Of a stretch of 39,339 nucleotides of DNA, positions 8,163-15,842 are shown in pieces (positions within the stretch are counted from its first letter, which is position 1; each line of letters starts with the position of its first letter). Under the pieces are notes generated by a model. That model was not told where the DNA came from. It did no database searches and was given only the letters and a program-made list of their open reading frames with translations. The DNA comes from an uncultured Mycoplasmatota bacterium (GTDB lineage Bacteria > Bacillota_I > Bacilli_A > RF39 > UBA660): positions 1 through 39,339 of the forward strand of contig URWD01000008.1 in assembly GCA_900551525.1 (NCBI GenBank). Direction: 5' to 3'. The translations under genes and the position numbers were made by a program.

Positions 8163-9042
8163 ATTCTAATTCCTTTTCTTCATTTTGTTTGTTTTGATGA
8201 TATGTTTCAAACAAAGATTTATTGAATGAAAGAGAAATTATATCTTTTAGTGAAGAATTTTCTTTAATGGAATATAAATCTACATTATACTTTTCTAATA
8301 ATTTTATAAGAACAAAAGAAGTTTCTAAATCTCTACACATCCTAGAAAAAGATGGTGTTATTATTTGTTTTATATTACCTTCCTTTATCCTTTCTAGCAT
8401 CATTTTAAAGCATGGTCTATCAGAATCAACTCCACTAAACCCTTCATCCATATATACTTCTACCTGTTCTTCATTAATGTTATATTCACCTTTTAAATAA
8501 CTCATACAATACTTTTTTTGCGATTCACATAAATAAGGATTATCCTTACTCATTCCTATTCTGCAATAAATTATGAACTTTTTATTTGTTTCATTTTCTT
8601 TTTCTAATTGCTCCAAAACATTATCTATTGCATCTGTGATATTAGCAAAGTCAAGTATTACATCACTATATTCAATTTCTCCAATATTATTAATATACTC
8701 CAGTTCTAACCAATTATTATTAATTATTTCTAATTCATAATTTTTGTCTTTATCTTCTAATATTCTTTTTAAATGTTCATCATCTGTTATATAATGACCT
8801 AATCGTTTTAAAAATTCCCCACTATTATTTTTATCTTTAACTGTTTCTATAATGTCATCTTTACCATAAATATTTCCGTAAGCATCTATAAATACTCTTT
8901 TAGCCATTAGATTACAATTTACAATCCCATTAGCATAAATATTATATATTCCTTTATCACATTCTATTGTAACGACTTTACCACCATGCCAAATTGAATT
9001 ATTATAATTTTTCAAATTTTCAGCTAATTTGGTTACTCTCAT
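8155..9042 (-). CDS. fusion protein with a degenerate serine-recombinase domain
   Basis: This is a 295-aa protein. Residues 1-150 form an unrecognised mostly beta domain. Residues 155-262 clearly match the resolvase catalytic fold: IIYCRIG, DEGFSGVDSDRP (about 199-210) and SFSRMCRDLE (about 232-240, with both arginines). The nucleophile serine expected in R-x-S is Gly163 (RIG), so recombination chemistry is unlikely. No DNA-binding recombinase or zinc-ribbon domain follows. The tail is EEKELEYE, and its last codons overlap the ardC start. The ribosome binding site GAGAGGAG before ATG 9042 is strong. The domain may bind DNA or another recombinase; function is unknown. Confidence 0.8.
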   Translation of the reverse strand: MRVTKLAENLKNYNNSIWHGGKVVTIECDKGIYNIYANGIVNCNLMAKRVFIDAYGNIYGKDDIIETVKDKNNSGEFLKRLGHYITDDEHLKRILEDKDKNYELEIINNNWLELEYINNIGEIEYSDVILDFANITDAIDNVLEQLEKENETNKKFIIYCRIGMSKDNPYLCESQKKYCMSYLKGEYNINEEQVEVYMDEGFSGVDSDRPCFKMMLERIKEGNIKQIITPSFSRMCRDLETSFVLIKLLEKYNVDLYSIKENSSLKDIISLSFNKSLFETYHQNKQNEEKELEYE

Positions 9043-9054
9043 ATAATCTCCTCT

Positions 9055-10443
9055 CTAATACATATCATCTGTTATATCTTTTTCTTCACAAGAATTATTT
9101 AAAAATTCTTTATCATAAATTTCGTTTATTTCATTTAATAATAACCCTTGAATTTTTGATAATTCTTCTTTACTAAGTACATTACTTATATTTTCTTTGC
9201 TTACATCTTTTTCATCAACTATATAACCTAAAACAGCAAATCCATGCAATCTATTATCATATTTAAGCTCACACACTACATCTTTTCCATTGATTGTATA
9301 TTTGAATGTTCTTTCAATATTTATTTCATTACTTGCCGTTGAATATTCAAACTCATATATAATATTTGGCGATACATCAACATAATTAATTTTATTATCA
9401 AAACTAGAATAATGAATATCTAAATAATCTGATATACCCAAAGCTTCTACTTCTTTTTGTACATCAGCCATTTTATTCGTTAAATCATTTTCATCCATAT
9501 CAAAATAATTAAGTAAATCATCAGCATAAAACCTAACTCCCACATCAAGATCAATAGAAATTACATAATCTACAAAACTTCTTAATTCATTAGATATACT
9601 TGTAATATCTATTTTGTCATGAAAATTAGATAATAAAATTTCATCTTTAATTTCGTCCTTTGATAAGTCTTTTTTATTATTTATAATAGCATAACCATCA
9701 AATAACAATTTAGATTCTTTGTTTCTTATCTTGTAATGCACGGATAAATCATTAGAAGATTTATTTTGCCAAGAACTTTCTATATCTATAATATAATCAT
9801 TTAATAAGTGCTGTTGCTCCATTATAATTTCATTTAATAACTCAGTAAATTCTCCTACCTTTTTAGTAGAACAACTTCTTGTCTTAGATAAAAAATCACT
9901 TGTTTTAGTTCTCAATTCTAAATACTTTTTATTAAATGAATCTTTATTTGTTTCAAAACCATCTATCAATTTTAATAAACTATTTTCTTCATTTGCTTCA
10001 TCTAGCATTAAACCTTTCCATGTACCTTTTGTATGATTTATACCATTTAAATATTTAATACCTGTACCTCCAGATGCATTCCATTCTATTAAGTTTTTAG
10101 TATAATCATCTATTAAATAATCTGTACTTGATATTCCATCTTTTATATAACCTGACTTATTATCTCCATATTTAACAAAGATTCTTTTTTCTTTTATAAG
10201 ATCGGGCAAATATTTATCTAACCATTTATTTTTTTCATTTAAAGCATATTTACTATCATTTAAAAAGGAAGAAAGAATATAAACATCTTCTCCCTTCCAT
10301 ATCATTTCTTTAATATCATCTATTAATTTTTGATTTGGCTCTAAGTTATAATAATAACCTCGCTCATATAATTCATCTGTTTTTGATACTTCTTTCCACC
10401 TAGCTAAAGTTCCATCCATATCAATAAAAATTCTTCTATTCAT
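9055..10443 (-). CDS. HAD-family 5'-nucleotidase-like fusion protein
   Basis: This is a 462-aa protein. The N-terminal 150 residues are a HAD phosphatase of the 5'-nucleotidase type: DMDGTLA with Asp8 and Asp10, then ILSS at about 57-60 and the acidic LIDDYT motif at about 110-115. A nucleotide or other phosphorylated small molecule is the probable substrate. The remaining 300 residues are unrecognised; DLDVGVRFYADDLLNYFD marks one conserved-looking stretch. The protein ends CEEKDITDDMY, and DITDDMY also ends the unrelated PcfJ-like protein at 14.4 kb, with identical DNA over 20 bases. This multi-domain build resembles 'polyvalent' proteins of mobile elements. The next gene has its own ribosome binding site after this stop. 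Confidence 0.78.
   Translation of the reverse strand: MNRRIFIDMDGTLARWKEVSKTDELYERGYYYNLEPNQKLIDDIKEMIWKGEDVYILSSFLNDSKYALNEKNKWLDKYLPDLIKEKRIFVKYGDNKSGYIKDGISSTDYLIDDYTKNLIEWNASGGTGIKYLNGINHTKGTWKGLMLDEANEENSLLKLIDGFETNKDSFNKKYLELRTKTSDFLSKTRSCSTKKVGEFTELLNEIIMEQQHLLNDYIIDIESSWQNKSSNDLSVHYKIRNKESKLLFDGYAIINNKKDLSKDEIKDEILLSNFHDKIDITSISNELRSFVDYVISIDLDVGVRFYADDLLNYFDMDENDLTNKMADVQKEVEALGISDYLDIHYSSFDNKINYVDVSPNIIYEFEYSTASNEINIERTFKYTINGKDVVCELKYDNRLHGFAVLGYIVDEKDVSKENISNVLSKEELSKIQGLLLNEINEIYDKEFLNNSCEEKDITDDMY
9059..9078 (-). repeat. 20-bp repeat encoding the DITDDMY tail (copy 1)
   Basis: These bases match 14379-14398 exactly, in the same frame, at the 3' ends of unrelated genes (HAD fusion and PcfJ-like). 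Confidence 0.85.
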
Positions 10444-10638
10444 CTATTGTTCCTTAATTTTTCCATCTAATTCTTGTTGAAGTTGATAAATCTTTTCTTG
10501 CTGTTTTTGATAATCATATAGAACTTTTAGCTGTTTATCCATATCATTAATCACATCATTTATTTTATTTCTTTTTTCTATCTCTTTTGATTTTAAACTT
10601 TCTAATTTATTTATTTTTGCTTGTAATTGTTTATTCAT
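10444..10638 (-). CDS. small coiled-coil protein, DUF4315-like
   Basis: This 64-aa protein is almost entirely a coiled coil (KINKLESLKSKEIEKRNKI...). Small proteins of this kind, for example DUF4315, are common in Tn1549-like elements, where their role is unknown. It has a good AAAGGAG site before ATG 10638 and ends immediately before the HAD-fusion start. It lacks the acidic tail. Confidence 0.7.
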   Translation of the reverse strand: MNKQLQAKINKLESLKSKEIEKRNKINDVINDMDKQLKVLYDYQKQQEKIYQLQQELDGKIKEQ

Positions 10639-10652
10639 TTTTTCTCCTTTTT

Positions 10653-11156
10653 TTAATAATCTAACTCTATTTCCTCCTCATTTTCTTCTATTACATTACC
10701 TTTTGGTTGAAGCATTTCAGCATGAAGTTGCTTATTATCTCTATTACTTATAAATAAATCTAAAATATCTTGATTTAAGAAATTAAATTCTTTCTTTGAA
10801 TTATTTTCTTTATCTTCTATTGCATCATAGGTAAGTGTTAATGAAAGTCTTTCATTCGTTCTCAAGTCATTAGGCTTTATATTCATATCCAAGCAAAGAA
10901 GTGCTTGATAAAAATATTTTGGATCTTGCGTTTTTAATCTTTTTAATTGATCGTATGCTATATTTAAAAATTCATTTTGCATAGCAACATCTATAAATTG
11001 TTCTTTTACCAAGCCTAATATTTTGTCATAATGTGCAGCTGGTACTAATGTCGGACTATTTGTTTCTGGATTGATATACTCATAAGTCATATCACTAATT
11101 GCTTTTGACATTTCCTTCTGTTTCATTTTACAAAAGACATCATATTGTTTTTCCAA
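10653..11156 (-). CDS. unknown 167-aa protein with acidic tail
   Basis: This protein is not recognised. It is a soluble, mostly helical protein with three Cys residues and the tail IEENEEEIELDY. The probable start is TTG at 11156, using a GGAG supplied by the tail codons of the preceding gene. The tail DNA is identical over 26 bases to that of the small gene at 2883-3140, although the rest of the two proteins is unrelated. A separate AAAGGAG follows the stop for the next gene, so this tail is not needed as a ribosome binding site. Confidence 0.78.
   Translation of the reverse strand: MEKQYDVFCKMKQKEMSKAISDMTYEYINPETNSPTLVPAAHYDKILGLVKEQFIDVAMQNEFLNIAYDQLKRLKTQDPKYFYQALLCLDMNIKPNDLRTNERLSLTLTYDAIEDKENNSKKEFNFLNQDILDLFISNRDNKQLHAEMLQPKGNVIEENEEEIELDY
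10666..10691 (-). repeat. 26-bp repeat encoding an acidic tail (copy 2)
   Basis: These bases are identical to 2899-2924, in the same frame and the same position relative to the stop codon of an unrelated gene. Confidence 0.85.
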
Positions 11157-11157
11157 A

Positions 11158-11547
11158 TTATATCATCTCCATTTCTTCATTTAATTCGCTTTCTAAATCT
11201 TTATCAGCTTCTATTTCTCTATTCTCCATGTGAACTTCACAAAAATTTATAAAATCAGTTTCTAAATCACGAACCGTTTTACCAGAACTATATTCAGATT
11301 TAATGTCTCCACACTCAATAGAATTTTTCTTTGTTATTGGATCATACTCAATAACAATTCTTATTTTTTTAGTTATTTTTTTACTGTTATAATTTACTAT
11401 CTCTCTGCTATAATTTACTGGATCTAAATAAATATCGCCGCTATTAATTTTATCTTCAATTTCTAAACTAGCATCCTCAAAGCTTTTTCCTTTTCCCCTT
11501 AAAACTCTTTCATCATATTCTTTAATTAACAAATCATATTCTTTCAT
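11158..11547 (-). CDS. unknown 129-aa protein with acidic tail
   Basis: This protein is not recognised. A helical N-terminus (about 1-35) is followed by a small beta region (about 45-85) and a C-terminus ending ESELNEEMEMI. Its ATG follows the stop of the preceding gene with no gap, using GGAG inside that gene's tail codons. Its own tail GAAATGGAGATG in turn provides a GGAG for the TTG of the next gene. It is part of a tightly packed run of tail-bearing genes. Confidence 0.75.
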   Translation of the reverse strand: MKEYDLLIKEYDERVLRGKGKSFEDASLEIEDKINSGDIYLDPVNYSREIVNYNSKKITKKIRIVIEYDPITKKNSIECGDIKSEYSSGKTVRDLETDFINFCEVHMENREIEADKDLESELNEEMEMI

Positions 11548-12591
11548 TTAGTATTCCATCTCCATTTCATGTTCATCATTTTCTAATTCCTTATCTTCTT
11601 GATTTTCATACAAAGTATTTTTACCATAAGTTATCTTTGTAATATTCAAAAAATCAAATTCTTTTTTATAGCCTTGTTCTTTATGTTCTTCAAGAAATTT
11701 TTCTACACTTTCATACGATTTGTTATAACTACATTCGCTCTTATCATTTCTCTCTAATGCTCCTTGAAAAGTATATTTAGAAAATTTAAAAGTAAGTTCA
11801 TCACCATTATAGTTAATTGTTATATTAATCATTTGAGCTTCTACATCTTTTATTGCTTTATATAATTCCTTATTTTTATATAAACTAGCATATTCATTGT
11901 CTTTATTTTCAAGTATTTTTGATAGATAATTATTTTCAAATTCATTATGATTTAGCATAAAACCAATTCTTTTTTTTGTTAATTCGTCACTTAACATTAC
12001 TTTGGATTTTTCTTTAATAGTTTGTTCTGGATTGTCTAAATAATCTGTATATATACTATTTGAATCTTCTAGTAAAAATTTATCATATTCATAATTAGCA
12101 TCATATCTAGTTTCAGCAAAATAAGGTATTTCAATTACAATATCATCTGTAGTTATAAAGTGTCTTTCAACATCTTCTTCTATTCTTCTAAAAAAGTTTT
12201 TTTCATTGTCATAAAAATTATTATGACAAAGTTGTCTTAATTCATCCTGATTATTTATTGTATAATTTTTAATATACTCATTCATATCTTTATAGATTTT
12301 TCTTTTCAAATTACATATTTCATCAAATTTAATATCTCTATCTTTTAATACATCTCTTAAATCATAATCAGCATTATATATAACTTTATCTATTTTGTCA
12401 TAAAATCCTGCAAAACTAAATGAATCATTATTCATTTTATTTTTATATAATCTTTGACTATAAAGTGTATCAAATCTATGATTATAGTTAATCTTTAAAT
12501 ATTTTTTATTAAAATATTCTCTTTCACCATCTATATAATCAAATGGTTCTTTTGAATCACTTAAAATAAATTTTTCTAATTCATCTTTCAT
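11548..12591 (-). CDS. unknown 347-aa protein with acidic tail
   Basis: This protein is not recognised. It is rich in Asp, Glu, Tyr and Asn, soluble, with no membrane segments, and ends ENDEHEMEMEY. Short elements such as VIEIPYFAETRYDANYEYD (about 150-170) do not point to a known family. GAAAGGAG precedes ATG 12591. It belongs to the same operon as its neighbours. Confidence 0.78.
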   Translation of the reverse strand: MKDELEKFILSDSKEPFDYIDGEREYFNKKYLKINYNHRFDTLYSQRLYKNKMNNDSFSFAGFYDKIDKVIYNADYDLRDVLKDRDIKFDEICNLKRKIYKDMNEYIKNYTINNQDELRQLCHNNFYDNEKNFFRRIEEDVERHFITTDDIVIEIPYFAETRYDANYEYDKFLLEDSNSIYTDYLDNPEQTIKEKSKVMLSDELTKKRIGFMLNHNEFENNYLSKILENKDNEYASLYKNKELYKAIKDVEAQMINITINYNGDELTFKFSKYTFQGALERNDKSECSYNKSYESVEKFLEEHKEQGYKKEFDFLNITKITYGKNTLYENQEDKELENDEHEMEMEY

Positions 12592-12596
12592 AATAA

Positions 12597-12926
12597 TTAG
12601 TTTCTCCTTTCTATTTCCTGTACCATTTTTTCAATATCTTTTTTATTATTTTCACTCAAAATCAAATCTCTTAAAAACTCTGTTTGTCCGTCATATAAAT
12701 ACATAAATGGTTCTGAAAAGGGTATATATTGACTTATCAAATTTATAATTTCAATAGTTATGGTATTCTCATCCATTTGATATTTAGAGCTTTCCATAGT
12801 ACCACTAATTAAAAATTTACCTTTATTATCATATAAAAAATAATTAGCACAATAAGTTGATACTGATATATGTAATATATTTTCTTCTGTACTAATTACT
12901 AATATATCTCTATTATTTTTCTTCAT
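12597..12926 (-). CDS. unknown 109-aa protein
   Basis: This protein is not recognised. It is small and predicted to be alpha/beta, ending MVQEIERRN. That ending resembles the VQEIEIEI tail of the protein at 6308 but is basic at the end, so I do not count it as a clear tail. The gene starts inside the 3' end of the XRE regulator gene (14-base overlap, AGGAG upstream). Tight coupling to the regulator suggests the two act together or are made in fixed ratio. Confidence 0.7.
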   Translation of the reverse strand: MKKNNRDILVISTEENILHISVSTYCANYFLYDNKGKFLISGTMESSKYQMDENTITIEIINLISQYIPFSEPFMYLYDGQTEFLRDLILSENNKKDIEKMVQEIERRN

Positions 12927-13266
12927 TATGATCTCCTATTATGTAAAATTCACTTGGAATATATATACATACATATTTTTTGTTTGTTTTAATTTTTGAC
13001 TGTATTTGTTCTGAATTAAACATTTTTTCAGAATAATTTAAAGGTAAATAATTACTAAGTTTTAAAAGTTTAATAAAGTTTATTTTTAAAATATCGCAAA
13101 GGCGTATTAACAATATTAAATTATAATTAATTCTTTCACCATTTTCCCAACGACTTAGTTCAGTATCGCTCATACCAACTAATCTTGCCAAACTTCTAAT
13201 ACTATATTTATTTTTAAGTCTTTCATTTCTCAATACTTCGCCTATCAATAAATAATTATATTTCAT
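12913..13266 (-). CDS. XRE-family HTH transcriptional regulator
   Basis: This is a 117-aa protein with an N-terminal Cro/C1-type helix-turn-helix (about 7-62): LRNERLKNKYSIRSLARLVG, then MSDTELSRWENGERIN and a closing helix. The C-terminal 50 residues are not recognised. It is the only classical HTH repressor-like gene in the element, so it is the best candidate for controlling transfer genes. A TGCAA repeat and a 12-bp palindrome at the 33.16-kb promoter are possible operators, by inference only. AAAGGAG precedes ATG 13266. Confidence 0.88.
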   Translation of the reverse strand: MKYNYLLIGEVLRNERLKNKYSIRSLARLVGMSDTELSRWENGERINYNLILLIRLCDILKINFIKLLKLSNYLPLNYSEKMFNSEQIQSKIKTNKKYVCIYIPSEFYIIGDHNEEK

Positions 13267-13283
13267 TTTTTCTCCTTTTCTTT

Positions 13284-13670
13284 TTAATAATCCAATTCTA
13301 TTTCTCTATCTTTTAATTCTTTTTCAAATAATTTATTTTGATAAATACTAGATATTTCTTTTAATCTTTCAAAATCAATAATGCTCATACTTTTAATAGC
13401 TTCTTTATTTTTCTCACAACATTTAAGTAAATACTGTGTCTTCCAAAAATCTATAAATTCTTTTTCAGTCAAGTTATATTCTCTTAAATCATAATAACCT
13501 TGATATGGGATATAACAATTTTTACTTTTGAACATATCTGGTATTTTAAAATCATTAATATATTTCTTTAAAATATTTTCAAGTTCTATATTGTATGATA
13601 AATTAGTTTGTTCCTCGTTTCCTACTCTACAATAAATTAACACTTTTTTATTATCAATCAGTTTTATCAT
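13284..13670 (-). CDS. small protein with vestigial resolvase N-terminus and acidic tail
   Basis: This is a 128-aa protein. The first 30 residues (KKVLIYCRVGNEEQ) match the first strand and active-site loop of serine recombinases, but the nucleophile Ser of R-V-S is Gly17. The rest does not follow the resolvase fold: there is no D-x-G-x-SG loop or SR..R helix. The C-terminus is KELKDREIELDY. The same Ser-to-Gly change occurs in the protein at 8155. This may be a remnant now conserved for another use. Its tail and following spacer closely resemble those of the 10653 gene. Confidence 0.7.
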   Translation of the reverse strand: MIKLIDNKKVLIYCRVGNEEQTNLSYNIELENILKKYINDFKIPDMFKSKNCYIPYQGYYDLREYNLTEKEFIDFWKTQYLLKCCEKNKEAIKSMSIIDFERLKEISSIYQNKLFEKELKDREIELDY

Positions 13671-13673
13671 CTC

Positions 13674-14348
13674 CTAATTTGTTTCTAATTTCATTCCTAA
13701 ATAAATACCTGCTGAATCGGTTAATGGAGTACAACGACCTGCTCTATTTAATTTTTTTAATTCACTGGCACAAGCTTCAACTACATTGTTCATTGCATAA
13801 CCATCAGAAAATAAAAAGTATTTTGTAATCTTAGAATCATTTTTTAGCTTGTTTTCAGGCTGTTTTGTATTGTTAGTAGTATTTGTATTATTTGATTGTT
13901 TTTGTTCTTCTTTTGGGTTATTTTCCGGTGTTTCCTGTTGCTTTTCTTTTACCAAAACTTTCAAAGATTTTTGAGTCATATTATTTGAATTATCCAATAC
14001 ATAATAAATAATTTCTGATTCTCCTATTTTAGAAGTATCAATTTCAAAATAAAGAACTTTATTTGTTATATCACCATCAACTTCATCAGTTGCTGATTCT
14101 ATATAAGATTTATAATCTATTTTGTCACCCTCATTTATTTCAATAGATTCTTTATTTAATACTAAAACAGGAGGCGTTATATCAATTTCTTCCTTTATGA
14201 TTTCTTTATTATCATTAACTGGTTTATTAGATAACCTGCTATAGACAAATAAACCAATCATTAAAATAAAAAGAAAAGAAATCATAATTATTAAATTTCT
14301 TTTCCTCTTATATTTTCTATACTTTTTTAATAGTTCTTCATCCGTCAT
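13674..14348 (-). CDS. membrane-anchored DUF5011-like protein
   Basis: This is a 224-aa protein: a basic N-terminus, one transmembrane segment (about 18-37), then an extracellular Ig-like domain of DUF5011 type (about 55-135; DITPPVLVL...DEVDGDITNKV). A Gln/Asn/Thr-rich linker follows, then a C-terminal domain with two Cys (ACASELKKLNRAGRCTPL). The Ig-like domain is clearly paralogous to the protein at 15843-16223. Location beside T4SS genes suggests a structural or surface role in mating-channel assembly. There is no acidic tail, consistent with its predicted export by the usual route. Confidence 0.82.
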   Translation of the reverse strand: MTDEELLKKYRKYKRKRNLIIMISFLFILMIGLFVYSRLSNKPVNDNKEIIKEEIDITPPVLVLNKESIEINEGDKIDYKSYIESATDEVDGDITNKVLYFEIDTSKIGESEIIYYVLDNSNNMTQKSLKVLVKEKQQETPENNPKEEQKQSNNTNTTNNTKQPENKLKNDSKITKYFLFSDGYAMNNVVEACASELKKLNRAGRCTPLTDSAGIYLGMKLETN

Positions 14349-14374
14349 TATTTTCCTCCTTCAAAAGAGTAATA

Positions 14375-15841
14375 TTAGTACATATCATCTGTTATATCCC
14401 TATCAAATTCATTGCTTTTCTCTTGATTAATCTCTTTATTATGTTCAATCCATGATTCAATAAATTTAATATCTCTTATACTTGTTATATCTCTATTAGA
14501 TGAATAAAAAGCTTGATTAACTTTTGTAAAATCAGAATTAACTTCTATTGTAATATAACTTTGTTCTGGGTTATCTATTTTTCTAATAAATCCTATATTA
14601 CTACTTCCATTTGCATATCTATCACAATAAGATCCTACGCAGTTATGATTATTTCTTCCTTCTTGAAATAAATCTTCAATATTTTGAGGGAATATAACTT
14701 CTAATTCATCATCCCTATATTTATATTTTTCTATAATCTTTAATCTATCTTCTATTTTTTTATTTAAAGTTATTTGTTTTTCTTTTTCTTTCTCATTGTA
14801 CTTTTCTCTTTGAACTAAATTATAATTTCTCAAAACTACATCATGTTCTCTTTTTAATGAATTACTATTAGTTAATGGTTCTATATTACATTCTAAACAC
14901 ATTTTTATATAATCTCTTAGTATTGTAATTGAATCATTTATAGATATCGCCTGATACATATCAACACGAGATAAATAATTTAAAAGTGTATCTAGTGTAT
15001 ATAGTTTTTTATTATTATACTCTGAGTTAAGAATATTTCTTATTGCTCTTATAGTTGAAGCATCTCTAACATTCAAATTAAGAATAGTATCTAATTGATC
15101 CTTTGATAAGTTATCTTTTTGAATCCATATTCTATATTCATTCCACATTCCTATATCAGAAATACCTTCTTTTTGTAATGATTGCCATGCAAATTTAGGT
15201 AACTTAGTAATTTCATTCATGTTGTTGCCGTTCTTAAAACTTCTTGAATATAGATCGTTAGAACTATGAAGCCAATTATTTACAATTCTTCCAAATCCTG
15301 ATTTTACCATTTTTTCTATTTGAGGTGTTTCTATATATTTCATAGCATAATTTAATAAATTTATCTTTATATCACTATCTACATAACGCCCTCTTTGATA
15401 ATTTGGAGCATTAAGATAAGTCTTAAATTCATCTATTCCAGAATATTTATTATTTTCTTTAAATAAATTTATAACTTCATTATAAATTAAACTTCTTGAA
15501 GAAAAATCGTAAAAATAACCATATCTTATATCTTCAAATGATTTAATATTAAAAATTTCATTTCTATTATATTTCATCAAAAATTCTCCAACATTATTTA
15601 TAGAATTAAAATTTCTATCAAAAAAATTTGATAAATAATTTGTATTTACATAAAAAAATGAATTAAGTATAGGTACATAGAAAAAAATATTTTTATAAGT
15701 TCTTTGATTGCTATACTTATTATCAATATAAAACACTCCATAATAATCTTCTATATGGTTACTTAATAATCTATCTAATTCATCTATAATTGCCTGTTGC
15801 TCTATTACTGTATATTCAGAAATATTTTTGGGTTTTTCCAT
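14375..15841 (-). CDS. PcfJ-like protein
   Basis: This is a 488-aa protein. The C-terminal part has the PcfJ signature (about 390-440): LFQEGRNNHNCVGSYCDRYA, followed by SYITIEVN. PcfJ-like proteins are encoded by pCF10-type conjugative plasmids and many Bacillota ICEs; their biochemical role is unsettled. The N-terminal 350 residues are helical and unrecognised. It ends EFDRDITDDMY, identical in its last seven residues to the HAD-fusion protein. The following gene has its own AAGGAGG, so the tail is not a ribosome binding site. It sits between the two DUF5011-like genes. Confidence 0.82.
   Translation of the reverse strand: MEKPKNISEYTVIEQQAIIDELDRLLSNHIEDYYGVFYIDNKYSNQRTYKNIFFYVPILNSFFYVNTNYLSNFFDRNFNSINNVGEFLMKYNRNEIFNIKSFEDIRYGYFYDFSSRSLIYNEVINLFKENNKYSGIDEFKTYLNAPNYQRGRYVDSDIKINLLNYAMKYIETPQIEKMVKSGFGRIVNNWLHSSNDLYSRSFKNGNNMNEITKLPKFAWQSLQKEGISDIGMWNEYRIWIQKDNLSKDQLDTILNLNVRDASTIRAIRNILNSEYNNKKLYTLDTLLNYLSRVDMYQAISINDSITILRDYIKMCLECNIEPLTNSNSLKREHDVVLRNYNLVQREKYNEKEKEKQITLNKKIEDRLKIIEKYKYRDDELEVIFPQNIEDLFQEGRNNHNCVGSYCDRYANGSSNIGFIRKIDNPEQSYITIEVNSDFTKVNQAFYSSNRDITSIRDIKFIESWIEHNKEINQEKSNEFDRDITDDMY
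14379..14398 (-). repeat. 20-bp repeat encoding the DITDDMY tail (copy 2)
   Basis: These bases match 9059-9078 exactly and in frame. Confidence 0.85.
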
Positions 15842-15842
15842 T

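Noticed and set aside
12597..12926. Counting the ending MVQEIERRN as another acidic tail
   Set aside because: It is similar to VQEIEIEI but ends in basic residues, so it does not fit the pattern well enough.
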